From NCBI GenBank assembly GCA_023935145.1, contig CM043705.1, positions 24,599,290 through 24,663,289 of the forward strand: a stretch of 64,000 bases of DNA. Direction: 5' to 3'. Below, in pieces: positions 31,782-43,259 of the stretch. Numbering within the stretch: position 1 is the first letter of the stretch; each line of letters begins with the position of its first letter. The notes beneath the pieces are model-generated. The model did not search any database. It was not told the DNA's origin and saw nothing but the letters and a program-made list of their open reading frames with translations. The position numbers were made by a program, and so were the translations under genes. The stretch comes from Bretschneidera sinensis (lineage: Eukaryota > Streptophyta > Magnoliopsida > Brassicales > Akaniaceae).

Positions 31782-32222
31782 TAATGTAGCCAATAAATAC
31801 ACCCAATAACAAGACAACATGTCGGCATCCCCATGTCCAATAGCAAGACAACGTGCGGATAACCCTGGTGATCACAGGGATAATGACCATCCCCAGACAG
31901 ATATTAAGGCCTTTCAGGGCGGAAGTAGGATCTCCAAGATTGCCCTATCCCTACCACGTGGACAACCTCACATACGAATCGCTATAAAAGGTCCAAGGTA
32001 TGCAAGCATAATTCAGACTCTAATTTTTATTCATTCACTACAAACACTAGGCATCATTCATCCTCTCCATTTTTTTGAAACACTACATTGACAAGAGCGT
32101 CGGAGTGTCCTCGAAGGCATCACCCATCTCTACTCCGGCGACCCTCTAGTTCACCCATTTCTTTCTGTGCAGGCCATTGAAGTATCAATCTCCAACTCAG
32201 CAACACATTTTCGGCATTAACA
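31782..32222 (+). repeat. 3' LTR of Tat element 1
   Basis: 441 bp. Aligns with the 5' LTR except for about 208 bp of U3 tandem units missing after the first 80 bp. The first dinucleotide is TA rather than TG. TATA box TATAAAAG at 31983-31990. Followed by ATTAC (32223-32227). Confidence 0.9.
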
Positions 32223-32227
32223 ATTAC
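32223..32227. other. Target-site duplication ATTAC, right copy
   Basis: Matches 11814-11818 on the left of Tat element 1. Confidence 0.85.
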
Positions 32228-35149
32228 ACTTATGAAATCATATATTTATTTACTTATTTTATAATGTTGGGTTATACTAATTTTTAAACAAATTAAGCAT
32301 AATTTAAATAAATTAAAATAAGTAACGGTCTCAAAAAAATCTTCAGTTATGTAAATGGGAAATCTTCATAACTAATGCATTCGATGGACTCGCCTTGCTT
32401 CCATCCTTCACTACAATCTCTTATACCTATAATGATTCACATCTGTAGAAAAACTTAAGCCTACATAATATATGGGATAAAGTATGTGGGATAAAGTATA
32501 GGGACATTATTGAAAGTGTGGACATTAATATATTATCTTTAATATAAAATATCATCAAATCTTAATCGTTGAATTATTATGGACATAATTCTCTTTTAGA
32601 ATTATCCAAATCAAAACATTTCAATGGAGATTTTGTAAATCACTTAACGGAATCTACATAGACATCACGTATCTGATGAGAAGTGATGTGAAGAACTTAT
32701 ATATTTAACGTTTTAGGTGACATGTTCATAGGTTTTCATTAAATGATTGACATAATTTCATTTTATTTTAACCAATACTTTCAAAAAAAAAATTAAAAAT
32801 GATTCACGAAATTTTCATTGAAATTGTTTGATTTTAATGATTTAAAAAATTAAAATATTAAATTAAAGTAAATGAAACTTTAGAGATTAAATTTTTTTAC
32901 TTAAATTCATAATTTAATCAGGTTCACCTTACTTTACTAAAATTGGTAAAAGAAAAAAAAAGTGAAAAAAAAAAACACGAAAAGAAACCGGCAGCATAGA
33001 CATGCAAATTGCAAATAGAGATACTCGGGTGAACCCAATTAAAAACAGGAGGCTACAAAAACCGAACCGATCCCTAGAAATGCGCAATATATCGCGGTCG
33101 TCTTTATACCTTTGATCAAACTTTTCAGGTTCCACCATCACCCTTCTTCATCATCATTAACGCATAATTCGCCATAAACACAAGTGGTCCCTCTGCTAAA
33201 GTAACAACGAATCACATGCCCACACGTAACCCCTGTTGTAACCTACATCCAGTATCCACGTGCTCCTCTCTCACGGGACCCACTGTTCAACGATCGTACG
33301 CTTTTGCATTTAATGCAATCACGTGGCTGTGCCTGCAGCGTACGATGAGTGGAGAATCTCAGCCGTCCATTTATCCCGAGGCTTTGACCTGAGATTTCTT
33401 TTAAGTACTACTCCGCAAAAGAAAATGAAAAAAAAACTGATGGGTCCACGTCAGTGGCGATTAATTGCGGCTTTGATTTTCTTCTCCTCGTTAATCGGAC
33501 TCTTTTCCTCGGTTCCCGATCCGACGCTCTCGCTGACACCGACATGTCCGGTTTCCAGGTTATTAATTAACTGCCGTTGGATCAGGAAGATTGAACGGTT
33601 CAGATGTCGGATTCCTTAATCGCCGTCTTTGCCATGACGTGTTTCACGGACGATACTGTTGGAAGCCACAGCTATGCCCGAAATAACTAGTCCTTCCATT
33701 AGACAGTGCACTGTATTTAAATTTAAATTTTAAAATTAATAAATACAAAAAAAAAGGGAAATATATAAAAATGCTGATTTTTTATGTAAAAAATTAAATT
33801 TGTTCGGGAGATTTTACTATTAAATTAATTTGATTTTAAATTTTAAAAGTGTCGATTTATTTTTTAATTTTATTTTTCAGATAAGTGAAAGACATATCAG
33901 TCCCTTGTTTTTCAGGTCAATTTGTCTTTGTTTAGGAGGTTTGCCTATCTTTTATGTGCTTCTTGATGGTTCAATTAGACAAAAGATTCAATTGATCTGA
34001 AAATTAAAATTTAGAAACAAATTAACATTCTCTCAAAACTTAGTATCAAATTGACCCAATCATGAAATCTCCAAATAAATTTGTTTTCCCCCTAAATTAA
34101 GAGTTAATATATCTTTTCTATAAATAATATTACAACTTTACAATAAAAAGAATAAGGCTATCTTTGGTACTGTGGTGGGTTGATAAAATTTGTTTTTCTA
34201 ACAGTAAGAATTTAAATTTTGCGTCTATTAAAAAAAATAGTGATACAAAACGTGTATTTTTCAAAGTTACTCTTAGGGTGTTGTAGAAAAACAATATTTT
34301 AAAATGCAAGAAAAAAATTAATGACTATTAAAGATATCCAACAAACACTTTTTGAATTAATGAAATTTCTTTATATATAAAATATTTTTTATTGCTATTT
34401 TCAATTACGTACACACTATCATTATTGTGTATATTTTAGATATTTTAAATAATTTCAACACTTCTACAATTAATTTTATATATTTAAGTTACCAAACACT
34501 ATATTATAATTGTCTCACAACACTTATTATTTTACTTTTGAAAACGTTACAGCAATTCCAAACTTATCCTAATATTACAACTTCCTATCTATTTCTTCAA
34601 ATGAATTTTGAAAGGGTGTATGATAAAAAAAAATATTGAAACTATAAAGTATTAGTATTTGATAAAACAGTTGTAAAAATTGTTTTTCTGACACGAACTC
34701 AATTTTTAAAAATAGAAACTATAATACATAAACTACTTTTTGAGTGTTTGGAGTAACTTCTACTTACAAGAAATAGAAACTATTTTATAAATTTTCTCAA
34801 ATATTACCTGCTTTAACAACAAAAAAAAAATCAAATACTTCATCAAAATAGGAGAAACTTTATCAATAAAAGTTTTTTTTAGTGATCATACCATGGATCC
34901 AGTTATGTGAAAGTTACCATGGAATCAAGCAAATCCATTAATAATTAAAAAAAAATTAAATAATAACTTTGATATTTAAATTTTTTCCTTTTGAAACAGT
35001 TATTCTTTAATTTTTTTTATAATTATTAATGATTTTTTATTTATTTTGTGAGATCACCACTTTTTTGTTTTACACCATCTCTATCATACTCAATAACTAA
35101 AGTATACATATTTTGTGCTTAGCACATAGATTTACTTCAGTACATATAT
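32228..35149. other. Non-coding interval with a small GC-richer patch
   Basis: No supported gene. 33140-33660 is less AT-rich than its surroundings and has two CACGTG motifs (33257-33262 and 33320-33325), the core of plant G-boxes. This may be an old promoter or CpG-poor host remnant, but no coding sequence follows. 33700-35100 is very AT-rich. Confidence 0.5.
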
Positions 35150-36313
35150 GGTTTGATGTTGATGAGAGGGTCCAAACCCAACATTCTTAATGACAGCGGG
35201 ATTTAGCTTATTTGGGGGGCCACGGTGGATGGGAAGTTTACCTCACAGTCAGCGTATTCTTTACTACCGAACAACCAGCACACAGACCAAAATAATCTTA
35301 TACCATGGACGGCGATCTGGCACTTGAAGTGCCCCCAGAATTAAAAAAAACCTTTTTATGGCTGGTGATGCGTAATCGACTATTATTGAATGATATGAGG
35401 GCTACCAAGGGCTTCTCACCTTCTCCTGCTTGTACCCGTTGCCCTTGTGATCGGGAAACTTGTCTCCACATCCTTAGGGATTGTGAGCTCTCTAGTCAGG
35501 TATGGAAAGTTGCAATTCCTTTTCATCTTAAGCTTCTTTTCTCTTGAGTTGGTGGATTGGATAAAATGGAACCTCTTTGATTTGGAAAAGGTTAGGGAAA
35601 CTAATCAATGGCTCTTGGGTTTCCTCGCAAGGGTGTGGATTTGTGGGACAACTAGAAATAGGTAGGTTATTGAAGGCTCTCATCTGTCTCTATCCTTCCT
35701 TCAGTTTGAGATCGAGAATATGGAGAGGGACTTAAGAACAATTTTTGGCATAACTCATCTGAATAGTAGGTCTCGACCTATAAGAAACATTGGCTGGCAA
35801 CACCCTCTTATGACTGTTTAAAATAAATACACATGGCAGTTATGATCCCTGAACTGGACACGCTTCTTGTGGTGGTCTCGTTCGTGACCACGATGGGCGA
35901 TGGTTAGAGGGTTTTGCAATGGGGCTGGGCGGGTATGATATTCTACTTGCTAAGCTCATTGGAATCTTACAAGGATTAGCTATTGCAACTGAGAAAGGTA
36001 TGTCCAATGTAATCATTGAATCGGACTCAGCTGCTGCGGTGCATTTAATCACCACGGCAGATGCTGAATTTCACGTTGTGGTTCTTGAGGACTGTAGGCA
36101 GATGATGAGTTGTTTGTAATCCTGCTCTATTGTCCACATTTTGAGAGAAGGTAACAGATGTGCTGACTTCATGGCCAAACTTCGAAGGGAAGACCTCCGG
36201 ATGTTTGTTAGTGCCCCCTCGGGTATGGGACAGTTGCTCGCTGTTGACGTTGTAGGCATCTTGCTGCCCAGGAGCTAGTGCTGCTGGTTGTTTTTCAACT
36301 GATAAAAAAAACA
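35150..36313 (+). mobile_element. L1-type LINE, 5'-truncated 3' end (zf-RVT and RNase H)
   Basis: Near 35215-35330 the text DGKFTSQSAYSLLPNNQ and IWHLKCPQKLKKTFLWL marks the region after RT. The zinc-binding zf-RVT motif follows: NRLLLNDMRATKGF, then CTRCPCDRETCLHILRDC and VWK (35305-35520). After frameshifts, an RNase H domain (RVT_3 type) spans 35870-36180: GRWLEGFCNGAG, YDILLAKLIGILQGLAIA, SNVIIESDSAAAVHLI and REGNRCADFMAKL. The usual AEL is AKL, so a catalytic glutamate is lost. The body ends shortly before a short A-run (36303-36312), consistent with target-primed insertion. RT and endonuclease are missing. Confidence 0.87.
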
Positions 36314-37544
36314 ACCGTGAGAATTATGTTAAGACCCAATAACCATTGTTAGAGTTCTCCATATGTATTTCATCGTCTTTATCCATATCGAGCTATTGAT
36401 TATGGTACACACAAATATCATCCTCTCATAGACAAAGTATGTCAGCATAAGATAGGAAATTAATATCTAGACACTTATATGTTATTTAACATGAGTACAA
36501 ACTATGAGAATCAAACAAGTTAATTTTATTTGGTTTATTATCATCGCACATTTTTACATTTTATCATTTATTTTAATATCATAATTATATTTTAAAAATA
36601 ATTAATCGCTTACACTTTAAACATGTGTTTAATAAATCCTTATGATGATAATTATGATGAAATTGATATCGACGTACATAAATTTTTTAACTAAAATTGA
36701 TATCAGTGTATATAAAAATCTTGATAAAAAAATCTTATCATGTCTAATAATCGATTTTAAAATTAAAAAAAAACATTAAAATTTAAAATAAAATATAAAA
36801 ATATAAGATGATAATAACTTTTTTTCCTTCTTGTGAAGAATGTCCTTGCTTGTACGCTTAGTTAAGCCTGCATCCACAACCACAAAAGCATTTTGTGTTG
36901 TAGCCTTAATTATTTTGGATTAAGTGATTAACCAAGTCACATTAATTAATACCGAGAAACGACAATATAGTCTGCGAAGTAGAAGATCTTCTTTGCCCAC
37001 TGGGCTAAACCTACAACCAAAAAATCACAAGCATTTTGTTTACAGCAGCCTTATTTGGATTAACCAAATCCCAGAAAAGTGACGAGTGATTATTATAGTT
37101 GGAAAATATTAAAAAGTAGTTAGAGTTATTAATTATCTCTAAAAGTCAGGTTGATGAAAAATAATTCAAGTGCAAATTGAATGAAGGATTAGGGATACTT
37201 ATGAGATTTGAAACTAAGATATGGAATTCTGATATCATATTAAGAAATATTTAAATTATTAATTATTTTAAAATTTTAAATCGATAAAAAGAACTTAATT
37301 AATTTTTTATATTTTAATAAAAAAGCTATAATGACATGCTTGCAAATAGATTAAATTTTCATACATAATGGACTGAAAATTTTGAAATTTCATTTTTAAA
37401 ATATAATTCATGAAGTAGCGATTAAGTCCATACATCTAGTAATCTCTTACAATATAATTCAGATTTACAAAAAGAAAAAGAACTCTACTAGCTGTCATAT
37501 GACATTAAATTTTTTTTTCCATGAGATTTAGATGAAATCAGTAT

Positions 37545-37581
<37 letters not shown>

Positions 37582-37758
37582 TAACCCCATAAGATCATTT
37601 ATGTTGACAAACGCTAACCTCATAAGCTCACATAAGCTCATTATGTCTATAACTCGGACATGAAATTAAATCTCATGGATGAATGCGACTTGAGAGTGAA
37701 TTAGCAGAAGTGGTTTACAATACAAAGAATTTATGCACCAAGGAAATAATAATCATAT
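36314..37758. other. Non-coding AT-rich interval
   Basis: No gene recognised. 36860-36930 and 37005-37065 look like a diverged duplication (CACAAAAGCATTTTGTG- and CACAAGCATTTTGTTTAC-type cores with similar flanks). A (TA)n tract lies at 37548-37579. Confidence 0.55.
37548..37579. repeat. (TA)n microsatellite
   Basis: Uninterrupted alternating TA. Confidence 0.95.
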
Positions 37759-37763
37759 CATCT
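37759..37763. other. Target-site duplication CATCT, left copy
   Basis: Matches CATCT at 48547-48551 right after the 3' LTR. Confidence 0.82.
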
Positions 37764-38463
37764 TGATGTGACCAGAATAGTATGACCTGGAGACATGAGA
37801 CACGTGGCTACGCAATAACTCCTGAGTGGCGAAGTAACTCGGATTAGCCGCTGAGGACGTACTTCCTAACACGGCGATGAGACAGCTAAGAAGATGACCA
37901 TACCACAAAGTAAACAAAACCACTTATTGTGAGGCTTGAGGCACTAAGACATCAGTGTAACAATGTTCTACCTTGGGAATTTAGCAACATGCCATGCCTA
38001 TATAAAGAGATCATCATCTTCGAAGAACATATAAAAGAACAAATAGAAGAACACACAGATAGTCACTCACACATTAGACAGAGATATACACAAAAAGAGA
38101 GAGAACCGCCAGAACACAACAAAACAAGAGAAGGTAGAAAACAAAAAAAAAAGTAACAGGTACACGAAGAAACTATATAAGAAGCAAAGAAAACTTATCT
38201 AGTTCTTTCGTCCTCCCAAACATCCCTTCACCTTTTAAAACTCTATCCTTTCTGCCTCACAAAAAGTGTTCACTGACTTAAGCATTAGAGGGTGTTCCCT
38301 AGAGTATAAAAACTCTGGGAGACTTCTTTTGTAGGTTCTGTCTACTATCAACTCGAGGAAACTCTTCTACCAAAAGTTTCCCTCTTAGGAACGAATCTTC
38401 AAGGAAACCCTATTGAAGGCCTTTGAAGAAAGAACATCATTGTTCACTTTTTTGGTATCAACA
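37764..38463 (+). repeat. 5' LTR of Tat-type element 2
   Basis: TGATGTGACC to GGTATCAACA, 700 bp, matching 47859-48546. TATA box CTATATAAAG at 37998-38007. Confidence 0.92.
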
Positions 38464-38482
38464 GATTGGCACCGTCCATGGA
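38464..38482 (+). other. Primer-binding site of Tat-type element 2
   Basis: GATTGGCACCGTCCATGGA directly after the LTR. Shares GATTGGCACCGTC with the site at 12468. Confidence 0.8.
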
Positions 38483-38601
38483 AAAGAAATATTCAATTCA
38501 CGATGCAACTCCAAAATCCCATGGATAACCTTACCTCGTAGCTCTCGAGGCTGTAGTACAAAAAGGTTCTGTTCAAGCGAAACAAAGCCAAAAATAACAA
38601 C

Positions 38602-39220
38602 ATGACCACAATTGAACAACGTACGGATGGACCCAACCCACACCGAGCTTGGGAAACTCATCAAAACCTGAAGGCGCATGAAGGAAGAAATCCATTTGAC
38701 TCCTTGATCGCAAGGATGGCATTGAGCTCGGCACGAGCTGAAATCATTCAAGCTCTCAACGCCCAGCACGTTATCCATCTAAGAAGGATAAAGAGAAATA
38801 TCCATCTCGATAAAAAGATCGAGAAGAAATAGCCATGTCAGATCAGATCGCGCATCAACGCACGTCTACTCGAGAAAAGGAGAAAAACAAAGCCAAACTT
38901 GTCGATCCCCAAACTCTCAAGCTCAGCTCTTGTTTGATTCTGAAATGTTCTCGACTCTAATAAGAGCTGAGGGAAAGTGAGTTGAATTGGCTCCACTTTA
39001 AGCCAATCAACGTTCATCTAAAGGGTATCTCAACAATAGGAGAAAGAAGCTCGACCAAAGGCCAACCTCAGAGGTCCTTTTTGTCAGCCTTGAAAATTCA
39101 GGTTTCAGTCACTACTTGCCTTGTGAAGTCCTTCAACAACTATCTTCAGCCAGGAAAATATGACACTAACAGTCGAAGCAAACTAAATCTTACAAAGAAT
39201 GGGAACATTGTTTAGCTTGC
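38602..39220 (+). pseudogene. Gag-like leader ORF of Tat-type element 2
   Basis: An ATG at 38602, 120 nt after the primer-binding site, opens MTTIEQRTDGPNPHRAWETH and runs 76 codons, with further disrupted text to about 39220. Its position is where gag begins in the related elements at 6904 and 12547. I do not recognise a gag core or zinc knuckle, so the assignment rests on position. It could be an N-terminal gag fragment left after deletion of the rest. Confidence 0.45.
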
Positions 39221-39672
39221 CTACCACCTTTGGTTTTATCTAAGGAATGCAAGAAAAAGAGCAACAAAAACCGAAGTTCACATACTTTAAAAATACCTTA
39301 ATACAAAAAGGCCTCATCCGAAGCAAAAGCCTATAGTCATATGCCCGAAGAGGAGTTCGTACAAAGATCCCACCTTAGTACATCTAAAGGCTAAGACCAA
39401 AATAACCAAAAGGCATAAAGCTATGGCTCATTTCAAAGAAAAGCCTTTGTTCAGAAAGACTACTTCAGACAAGAAAAAAAAGTAAGAAAAGAACACACAT
39501 TGTCAACACTTATAAATTTCTTAAAAAATTTATTCAAAAATAAGGAATAGAAATGTGAAGCAAATAAGGAGAAGTCTTGAATAAAGATTACTTTATCAAA
39601 TAAAATATTTGTACATAAAGGGCTTCAAGGCCAAGAAATACAGAACTGAATAAAGAAACAAAAAGCTAAATC

Positions 39673-41897
39673 CTATTCCTGAGGCTTCGAACCTTCATCG
39701 TCTTCAAAAGCTCTAGGCATCTCTACCCCTTCATCATCCTCAGAAGCTCTAGGCATCTCGGCCCTTTCATCATCCTCAGAAGCTCTAGGCACCTCGATCA
39801 CCACCTCCTTCCCCTTCTCTTTGGGAGGATCATGAATCTCCAAGAGGTCCCAGTCAAGGTCCTAGTCCTCTTTCCCCTGACTACCTTAAAGCTTAGTGAA
39901 TAGTGTTTAGCGGACCCTAGCAACAAGTAATCCTTGTAGTCTTTGAAGCCATGATACTTCTTTATAGCAAGAGCTCTAGCCTGAGACAACTAGGACATCA
40001 ACTACCATTCAACCTTTTGAATACGGGATACCTCAGCACCAAGACAGGCTTCTTCCCCCTGAAGTCGACCAATTTTAGTACTGAGTTGATCCCCAATGCT
40101 TCGGAGATTGGCCACCTTAGTCTTCAGAGCAAAAACCTCATCAATAGCAATGAGGTGATTAGTAGCGGTAATAACCAAAGAAGCTTGTAGCTCTCTCTTT
40201 TCAAGTCCTAGATCTTGAATCAGGCTGAAAAAGGTATCCCTCTGAGACTTACCCTCCTCCAGTTGTTTTACAAGATCTGTACCATTCTACCGAAGCCCAG
40301 CAATGGTGGCATCCATGGATTGGATGGAGTGGTTCAAAAAGAAGGAATGCATGCCAGCTTGCATTCAAATGGCAAATTACTTACACAAAAAAGGAGAAAG
40401 TTAGAAAAAACTGAAGGCAAAGTTCGAAGAAAACCATCTTACCTTGTAGCAGTGGTCAAGAAAATTGACCATCAGCTGTTGGAGAATCAAGGACTTCATC
40501 AAATCTGTATTAGCTGGATGAACAGAACTTGTCAGTAGTTGGCGAACTATGTCCACATTGGTAAAGGCCGAGTCCGAAGACCTTACCTCTTAGTTTGGGC
40601 AGTGAGTCTACAAACCCAACCTGATAGCAAGAGTGGAGTCACCTTGCACAGAGGAAGAAGCCCCAAGAACAGGAATAAAGTTCTCAAAAGCTGCAAAAGA
40701 ACCTCCAAGAGTAGGAGTGGAGTTTTTAGCTTGTATCTCAAACTCCTAAACCCATTCCTCAAAAGTCTTTTTATCTAAAGAAAGGACTCTACCCTCTACA
40801 CCTTAGCCTCATTTTTCTTAACCTGCCTCCTCTTAGGAAGAACTATAGTATGTTCAGTCTCACGACTGACTTCAGCAAAAAGAGTATGTGATTTCTCCAC
40901 TCTTACTCTCTTCTTGTTGGTTGGTTCCACTGAAGAAGACTTAGCAGCTTTGGCCATTTTCCTCTCCTTGGCCAATTTAGTAACTTGAGTCTGGCTGATC
41001 AAGGTGCTCTCTGCAAAAGAAAAACAACACTTGAGAGCATGATAGATTAAAAGTGGCAAATAAAACACATATACAGTAAAAATTGCCAAAAAACCCCTCT
41101 AAAAATCCCTCTCTACTACCAATAGGGGAGTCAGGGAAAGCCAAACTAAGATGGTACTTCCTCATCAATGACTCATTTGTAAGATCCTTAACTGTCAGCT
41201 TGACCTCGACAACGCAGACTTTATCAACTACTTTTTGCTCTTCAAGGGTCAATAAGGGTCAGTATGGTCAAATTATTTCTCAAGGCTCTATTACAGTAAA
41301 ACTTGATAAGTCTCCGACCCTTCCACAAAAAAGAATTTCTCCTTTCAACCTTTGATCGAGGAAGGGGTATCCAGAATCTTTATCCCAATCTTTAGGTAGA
41401 AGTTGAACTAGCCGAAGTTAGTATGCTCTTTCAGGGTATAAACCCACCTAAACATCCATATAGTTGACCTTCCACCCCCCTGTTGTGGCCAACGTACTTC
41501 CTTAATGCCATCACAAACCTAATAACACTTCGCATACCATTGGAAAAAATTTAGGTAGGACTAACACCATAAAAATTGATGATATCCCTGATGTCAAGGT
41601 CTATGGGATACCTTAACCCTGCCTTGAGGTGGTGAAAGTAGCAGCAGAAAGAGTATGATGCCTCATACTTCAAAGGGCCTAAGCCCTCTCATCAAAACCA
41701 AGATGCTTAACACTCCACTCAGAAAGGAAAAAAGAAGCTAAGGGGGATGGACTCTAGGTCATATTTTGAAATTTCACTAAGGATCTCTTTAACTTGAAAA
41801 AACTGCCACCCTACGGTTACTGCCTCCCCACCCTCAACACTAACCTAATTTTTTTGGTACTTACTTTCATAGGCTTACTAGTCCCAGAAAAAGACAT
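39673..41897 (-). pseudogene. Antisense accessory ORF of Tat-type element 2
   Basis: The minus strand opens MSFSGTSKPMKVSTKKI at 41897 and proceeds with several stops and frame changes. Readable pieces include GISSIFMVLVLPKFFPMVCE, SGYPFLDQRLKGEILFCGRV and EEQKVVDKVCVVEVKLTVKD (41252-41180), followed by NESLMRKYHLSLAFPDSP. A later lysine- and glutamate-rich part has coiled-coil character. The C-terminus is acidic and repetitive (PRASEDDEG units) and ends with TAG at 39673-39675. Overall design (antisense, acidic, coiled coil) matches the antisense ORF of Tat element 1, but I could not place the same domain with confidence. Function unknown. It lies between the gag-like leader and the 3' repeat field. 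Confidence 0.62.
39693..39796. repeat. 36-bp x 3 repeat at the C-terminus of the antisense ORF
   Basis: Three in-frame units encode PRASEDDEGxEM on the minus strand. Confidence 0.85.
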
Positions 41898-42077
41898 GGT
41901 GTAACGACCAAAAAGGGAGTAAGGAGCTTACAAAGAAAATGCAAAAAAATCTAGTATTTGGATAGCTTAAGGAAGAAAACTCGCAAGGAAGATAAATAAA
42001 TGCAGAGAGTTTAACACTAGAAAACGTAAGAAGGCACAAGAATAAGGAAAGAAAGTGAAAACTAAAGGCTAAGTGTC

Positions 42078-42087
42078 CTTTAAATAG
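42078..42087 (-). promoter_or_regulatory. TATA-like box for antisense ORF of element 2
   Basis: The minus strand reads CTATTTAAAG, about 180 nt upstream of the antisense ATG at 41897. Layout parallels 24738-24746 in element 1. Confidence 0.5.
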
Positions 42088-42119
42088 CTTCTGTCTAGCC
42101 AACCGTTACATAGGACACA

Positions 42120-43259
42120 CGGTCCAATGCGTCTTTCACGCTAACAGAGGTACCTCGGGTAACTAAAGTGTACCGTCATTAAGTGTAACAGACAACATCT
42201 AGATAAATGAAGCATCCCATCAAAGACACAAATGACACTAAGAAGGCCATTATGACATATCCACGTAGAGTCAAGACTATGCCCATAGAGTAGAAACATG
42301 GACAAAGTCTAAAGTCCTGAAAGCCCAGACCTCTAAAGGCTTTGGTCGCACAAATCCAATCGCATCCAAGCCTCCTTAAGAACTAAAACCTCACAAATTA
42401 AAGAACTAGTCGCAAGCTATGACCTTTTTCGATGTGGCATTGAGTACTTTTGAGACTACAAAAGCTTCACTTCGGTGATAAAATCATAAATTGCAATAGC
42501 AGTTACGAAGTTCTAAACAAGAAAGGTACCTTAGTTTCAATCGAACAATTCCCACCTATATGGAACTGGAGTCCACGTACTCGTATTATTCCATTCAGGA
42601 TGAAAAGGAACTAAGACTCTAATTGCCAACCCGATCATGACGTGAAGACTTCTTTAAGAAAATCACTCAACCTCATACAGGTTTAACCAAGTCAGGACCA
42701 AATATTTCGCAGCAACATAGCCTTACAACTACTCAGATGGAGACGACTACGGTCTACGATCTCTTCCAACGAGAAACTAAGCATATATGAGGTAACATAG
42801 TTCCACCATAGATGGATAGAGATCACGACTTTGATCATCTCTTTCCACCAACAAGAAGCAATACTTACATCCCGCAATTCCTATTAACAATGGAGTCGTG
42901 ATCCTAACTGTATAATCCCCGCCGAAATAAAATACGGTGCATACACCTCACAGTCCTACTCGAACATAAGAGGATTTCTTCTTTGATCACCCTTTCATTA
43001 AAATTGAATTAGGGCCTCGGCTCTACAAAGAGGAACTATGACATTCATGACTCACAATTCCTCATAACAAAAGGAAAAAAGGTAAGACTCCAATGAAAAA
43101 TTCCTTTCAATAGGAGATCATGGTTTCTAAAACCACACGATTCTACCTCAGTCTGAGAGAGTTAAAAACTAATATGCTCCAACGAGTATGGTTTCAGTTG
43201 TATAGATCTTGACTGAGAAAAAGCATGGTTTCAATCACTCAAAATCCAAACAATGTAGG
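42120..43259. repeat. Degenerate repeat field, 3' region of element 2 (part 1)
   Basis: Recurring fragments such as GAACTATGAC, ACAATTCC and CACGACTTTGATC suggest an old tandem array, continued at 45180-45766 and 46998-47858. No coding sequence recognised. Confidence 0.55.

Larger units (their letters stand above)
11819..32222 (+). mobile_element. Tat-type Ty3/gypsy retrotransposon, complete outline with two nested elements
   Basis: The element spans about 20.4 kb including nested insertions, with LTRs at both ends, an ATTAC duplication, a primer-binding site and a polypurine tract. In order it holds gag (split), protease, RT, RNase H, integrase, a converging antisense ORF, a 48-bp tandem array and the 3' LTR. 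The gag knuckle type, the RNase H (YVDGSSNS) and the antisense ORF point to the Tat lineage. Coding parts are full of stops, so it is inactive. Confidence 0.9.

Noticed and set aside
30896..31784. Long repetitive ORFs (up to 252 codons on the plus strand, others on the minus strand) in the 48-bp array
   Set aside because: The unit is a multiple of three with few stop codons, so several frames stay open on both strands. No start context, and the array is a known kind of non-coding retroelement 3' repeat.
33323..33619. A 98-codon ORF near two G-box cores
   Set aside because: No recognisable domain and no continuation; the start lies within a probable promoter-like patch.
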